Shown piece by piece: positions 33,248 to 36,237 of a DNA stretch of 36,237 nucleotides. The number at the start of each line of letters is the position of its first letter. The stretch's first letter is position 1. Made by a program: the position numbers and the translations under genes. Source of the stretch: Candidatus Saccharimonadota bacterium (lineage in GTDB: Bacteria > Patescibacteriota > Saccharimonadia > Saccharimonadales > Saccharimonadaceae); assembly GCA_009776375.1 (NCBI GenBank), contig WRNW01000005.1, positions 1-36,237 of the forward strand, in the 5' to 3' direction. The notes below the pieces were generated by a model. That model ran no database searches. It worked only from the letters and a program-made list of their open reading frames with translations, and was not told the origin of the DNA.

Positions 33248-35243
33248 TTTCCGCTCCTGGGCGCGCCGACCCCGGGTTGCCATAGTCTAGGCAAGTGTTA
33301 ATAAATTCTGCGTGCGACCAACCCAGCGGCGCCGCGCTGAGCATGCGACCGTCGGTTGGGCTAACCTGTTCGGGCAAAACGTTAGTTCGAGTCATTTGGT
33401 CGTTCGCCCAATCGAGGACTTTTTTGGTCAAGTTTAATTTACCGCGTTCGGCCTGGTACTGCGCCAACCAAAACGAAGTGATGAACCACGGATTACCGTC
33501 CGAATTCGGGTCGGTGCGGTTGTACTCATCGCCTTCAAAGCGTGGCAAGCCAAGGTTATCGCCGCGAATATGAAATCTTTCGGTTAACGTGCGATAGGCG
33601 GTGGCTAGCTTTTCTTCGTCAAACAAGCGAAAAGCAAAAGCGCCGTAAAACGCCGAAGCGTCAATCGTCGCATCAAAATCAGTCTGTCCGCTATCGCGTC
33701 GCCAAAAACCGCGGTAGAAAAAGTTTCGCTCAGCGTTCCAGAGCATCGCCGCCGCTTCGCGAATTTCAGTGGCCGCATTGCGCCATTTGATAGCGTTGTT
33801 AGTTTCGCCGAACATTTCCGCTAGATCGACCGCGGCGCTCAACCCACCAAAAGTGACCGCTGTGGTATAGGTGGTCGTTAGGTAGGAAACTTCCCAGAGT
33901 TCGTAACTAGCGCGGGGTAGTTTAGTCGTTGGATCGATATAATCCGAGAGAAAATTCGCCATCGGTCGGGCTAGTTGTCCATATAGCTCGCGCCAATTCG
34001 CCAATTTGTCGCCAGCCTTGACGGCCGCTTGGACAGTTTCGGCGAATAAAAAGAGGATGATCGCCGTTTCGTCGGTTTGGATCGGTGGTGCAACTTCACC
34101 ATCATGAATATAAGCATGTGAATTCGGTCCAATCGTCGCGTCCGGTCGATACATTTGCCAAAAGAAACCTTCATCCGAAATCGCGTGACAGGCGAAACAG
34201 AAGAATTGGCGAATTTCGTTATAATAACCGAGTCGGAGCAGCGCCCACAGCACATAGCCCGTGTCCCGTGGCCAACAATCAACATAAGCATCACGAGTGT
34301 ATTTGAGCATCTCCGTATCGCAACTAGCCATCACCGCGCCACGACGGTCCATCATCGCTTTCAAAATCAGTAGGGAAGTCAAGAAATGTTCGCGATATTC
34401 GGGCGCGACCCGAACTTCGGCTAGCGTCTGGGCAGGCGTGATCCACTTCTGCCAATATTGATTGGTTTTCATTAGTCGCGTCAACAGCCCGTCGGCCCGG
34501 AATTTGTTCAAGGTTTGCCGACACTCATGACTGGATTTTCCAGCCACGAGGAAATAGTGAACTCGCGTCGAATCGTGGGCTTGAAATTCGAGATCATACT
34601 CTAAAATCGAATCAGTTTGAATCCGTTCAACCGGATTGCGCGCTAGTTCACCATCCTCCGCATCACGCCAACAACCATCACTCTGACCGTCGCGAAATTG
34701 ACCAAATGAACCAATACTGAAACTATCAAAAGTCGTCCCCGTTCGACAATTTTCACCACTGACCATAAAAGCGCGTTTGCCTTTGTAATGTAAAATTACT
34801 GCCGACTCGCCGCCACTCATTGATGGGATATATTGCGCAGTATCGTGACCGTCCGCCGCTTCACCGATAATAAATGCTTGATGCAAAAACAGCTTAGCCC
34901 GTCGCGGTCGATCGTTTAAATTAATCACGTGGATATTGCGGGCAAACACATTGAGCTCACTATCGACGAAATCTTGGAATTCGATCGCAAAACCCAACCA
35001 TTCGTTAGTCACAACAGTTTTACCGATCAACCGTCCAGGCAAATAATGTTGCTGGATCTGCCAACTACCGTCAGAGAGCCAATGCATCGCCCCTTCGATA
35101 TATAAACCAACGCGGTGTCGACTAGAGCGTTCACTGCTATGATTTTCGAGACCGACATAAGGAAAATAAAAATCATGCACCATACCAAACCGATTAAGTC
35201 CGATCGCCATTTCGCCGTTACTGAGAATTATTGGCCTGGCCAT
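33231..35243 (-). CDS. Glycoside hydrolase family 15-like protein (glucoamylase/trehalase type)
   Basis: MARPIILSNGEMAIGLNRFGMVHDFYFPYVGLENHS; YTRDAYVDCWPRDTGYVLWALLRLGY; GLPRFEGDEYNRTDPNSDGNPWFITSFWLAQYQ. Confidence 0.85.
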   Translation of the reverse strand: MARPIILSNGEMAIGLNRFGMVHDFYFPYVGLENHSSERSSRHRVGLYIEGAMHWLSDGSWQIQQHYLPGRLIGKTVVTNEWLGFAIEFQDFVDSELNVFARNIHVINLNDRPRRAKLFLHQAFIIGEAADGHDTAQYIPSMSGGESAVILHYKGKRAFMVSGENCRTGTTFDSFSIGSFGQFRDGQSDGCWRDAEDGELARNPVERIQTDSILEYDLEFQAHDSTRVHYFLVAGKSSHECRQTLNKFRADGLLTRLMKTNQYWQKWITPAQTLAEVRVAPEYREHFLTSLLILKAMMDRRGAVMASCDTEMLKYTRDAYVDCWPRDTGYVLWALLRLGYYNEIRQFFCFACHAISDEGFFWQMYRPDATIGPNSHAYIHDGEVAPPIQTDETAIILFLFAETVQAAVKAGDKLANWRELYGQLARPMANFLSDYIDPTTKLPRASYELWEVSYLTTTYTTAVTFGGLSAAVDLAEMFGETNNAIKWRNAATEIREAAAMLWNAERNFFYRGFWRRDSGQTDFDATIDASAFYGAFAFRLFDEEKLATAYRTLTERFHIRGDNLGLPRFEGDEYNRTDPNSDGNPWFITSFWLAQYQAERGKLNLTKKVLDWANDQMTRTNVLPEQVSPTDGRMLSAAPLGWSHAEFINTCLDYGNPGSARPGAENEVST

Positions 35244-35309
35244 TATCTAATGACTCCTACTGAAAAGCTCATGGTTAAATTATAGCACAAATTTCTAAAT
35301 GTTGGCTAC

Positions 35310-35338
35310 TTGTATTATTTAATTAGATATTGTAGAAT
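35310..35338 (+). promoter_or_regulatory. Promoter for the terminal AAA+ gene
   Basis: TTGTAT (35310-35315), 17-bp spacer, TAGAAT (35333-35338). Predicted TSS coincides with the start of the inverted repeat. Confidence 0.5.
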
Positions 35339-35344
35339 GTTGCT

Positions 35345-35437
35345 GTTTAATCCTTAACAGCGCAACGTTTTGCGTGTTATTGGGCTAACGCTATACAGCG
35401 CAAAACGTTGTTAAGGATTAAACACCCGCGTTAGTCC
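35345..35437 (+). ncRNA. Candidate structured 5' leader with long bulged stem and possible pseudoknot
   Basis: GTTTAATCCTTAA-cagcg-CAACGTTTTGCG pairs with CGCAAAACGTTG-TTAAGGATTAAAC. Loop GGGCTAACGC (35382-35391) can pair with downstream GCGTTAGTCC (35428-35437). Confidence 0.55.
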
Positions 35438-35492
35438 TATTTTGGTGGGAAAAACCCGACGACGCAAAATAAGTTTAACAAAGGAAGCCTAT

Positions 35493-36237
35493 ATGGGAAA
35501 AAAAGACCCCACTCGTCGCCACGACGTTCTGTCGGATGCTGCCGTGAACAATATTACGCGTCAAACACGTAAGCTAGTTGAAAAGACAGTTCGCGATATC
35601 GCTATATCGGCCCTTGATGAGGTAGTAAAGGAGTACTTGTCCGATGCTATAGACGCAGCGGCAGTTGACGCAGCTAGGGCAGCAGCTGCACGTGTCGCGC
35701 CCGAGATTGTTTTCAATGCGGTCATACAATTGTTATCACAAACCGAGGATAATAATCCTCACAAAGTTCCGCAATTGCTGCCATTTATTGACATGGCTAG
35801 TCCCACCCACCGTCAATTACCTTTGGTACGCGCTTGCCTGCAAGCCGACATACCAGTTTGGTTGCATGGCGAAGCTGGTTCAGGCAAATCGACAATGAGC
35901 GAACAAGTTGCGCAGCAACTAGGCTTGCCGTATCGCTCGAAGTCTCTAGGACCGGCCACCCTTGAAGCAGGATTATTGGGTTTCGTCGACGCGAATGGCC
36001 ATTATCATACAACTGGACTTCGTGAGGTCTACGAAGCAACACGGGCAAATGGCGATGAGGGCGAAGGCGGGGTTTTCTTATTTGACGAAATTGATAATGC
36101 TAACTCTAGCGTCTTAACGGCTTTGAACTCGATAATCGGGGGCGACCACGGAGAATTCCCAGACGGTCGCATAGAGCGCCACCAAAATACACGTTTTATT
36201 GCTGCCGCTAACACAATAGGTCGTGGCGCAACCGCCC
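35493..36237 (+). CDS. AAA+ ATPase, MoxR/CobS-like (AAA_5 type), truncated at the window edge
   Basis: ATG after aaggaag, open to window end. MGKKDPTRRHDVLSDAAVNNITRQTRKLVEKTVRD...VWLHGEAGSGKSTMSEQVAQQLGL (Walker A)...GVFLFDEIDNANSSVLTALNSII (Walker B)...RHQNTRFIAAANTIG (sensor). Absent from the ORF track. Confidence 0.85.
   Translation, partial: MGKKDPTRRHDVLSDAAVNNITRQTRKLVEKTVRDIAISALDEVVKEYLSDAIDAAAVDAARAAAARVAPEIVFNAVIQLLSQTEDNNPHKVPQLLPFIDMASPTHRQLPLVRACLQADIPVWLHGEAGSGKSTMSEQVAQQLGLPYRSKSLGPATLEAGLLGFVDANGHYHTTGLREVYEATRANGDEGEGGVFLFDEIDNANSSVLTALNSIIGGDHGEFPDGRIERHQNTRFIAAANTIGRGATA

Overview
The window is a bacterial chromosomal segment whose gene content and compact style suggest Candidatus Patescibacteria/CPR, probably Saccharibacteria-like (inference, not verified). 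Its backbone is core informational genes: the end of infA, then rpmJ-rpsM-rpsK-rpsD-rpoA-rplQ-rplM-rpsI, followed by rsmD, hisS, tig, clpP, rpoB-rpoC-rpsL-rpsG, plsC, a diacylglycerol-kinase-like gene, trpS, an RluD-like gene, a HolB-like gene, an L33-like gene, a GH15-like gene and five tRNAs. A truncated MoxR/CobS-like AAA+ gene runs off the right edge and is missing from the ORF track. The most striking signal is six G9-G10 homopolymers, all with G on the + strand and all tied to accessory or regulatory genes. Two lie between the -35 and -10 of near-duplicate promoters. Three lie in-frame in coding regions: a SpoT/MESH1-like HD protein, a Cys-motif protein and a lipid-kinase-like protein. 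One lies in a gene that is out of frame at the present tract length but would be restored by one extra base. I read this as a candidate phase-variation regulon. Other signals are a small Cys-motif protein family bordered by copies of a conserved hairpin, a candidate leader-peptide attenuator with His codons ahead of a DapF/CntK-like racemase and hisS, recurrent leaderless promoter geometry, palindromic elements inserted in frame in core genes, a relic of the trpS 5' end upstream of plsC, and a pseudoknot-capable leader upstream of the terminal AAA+ gene. No searches or folding programs were run.
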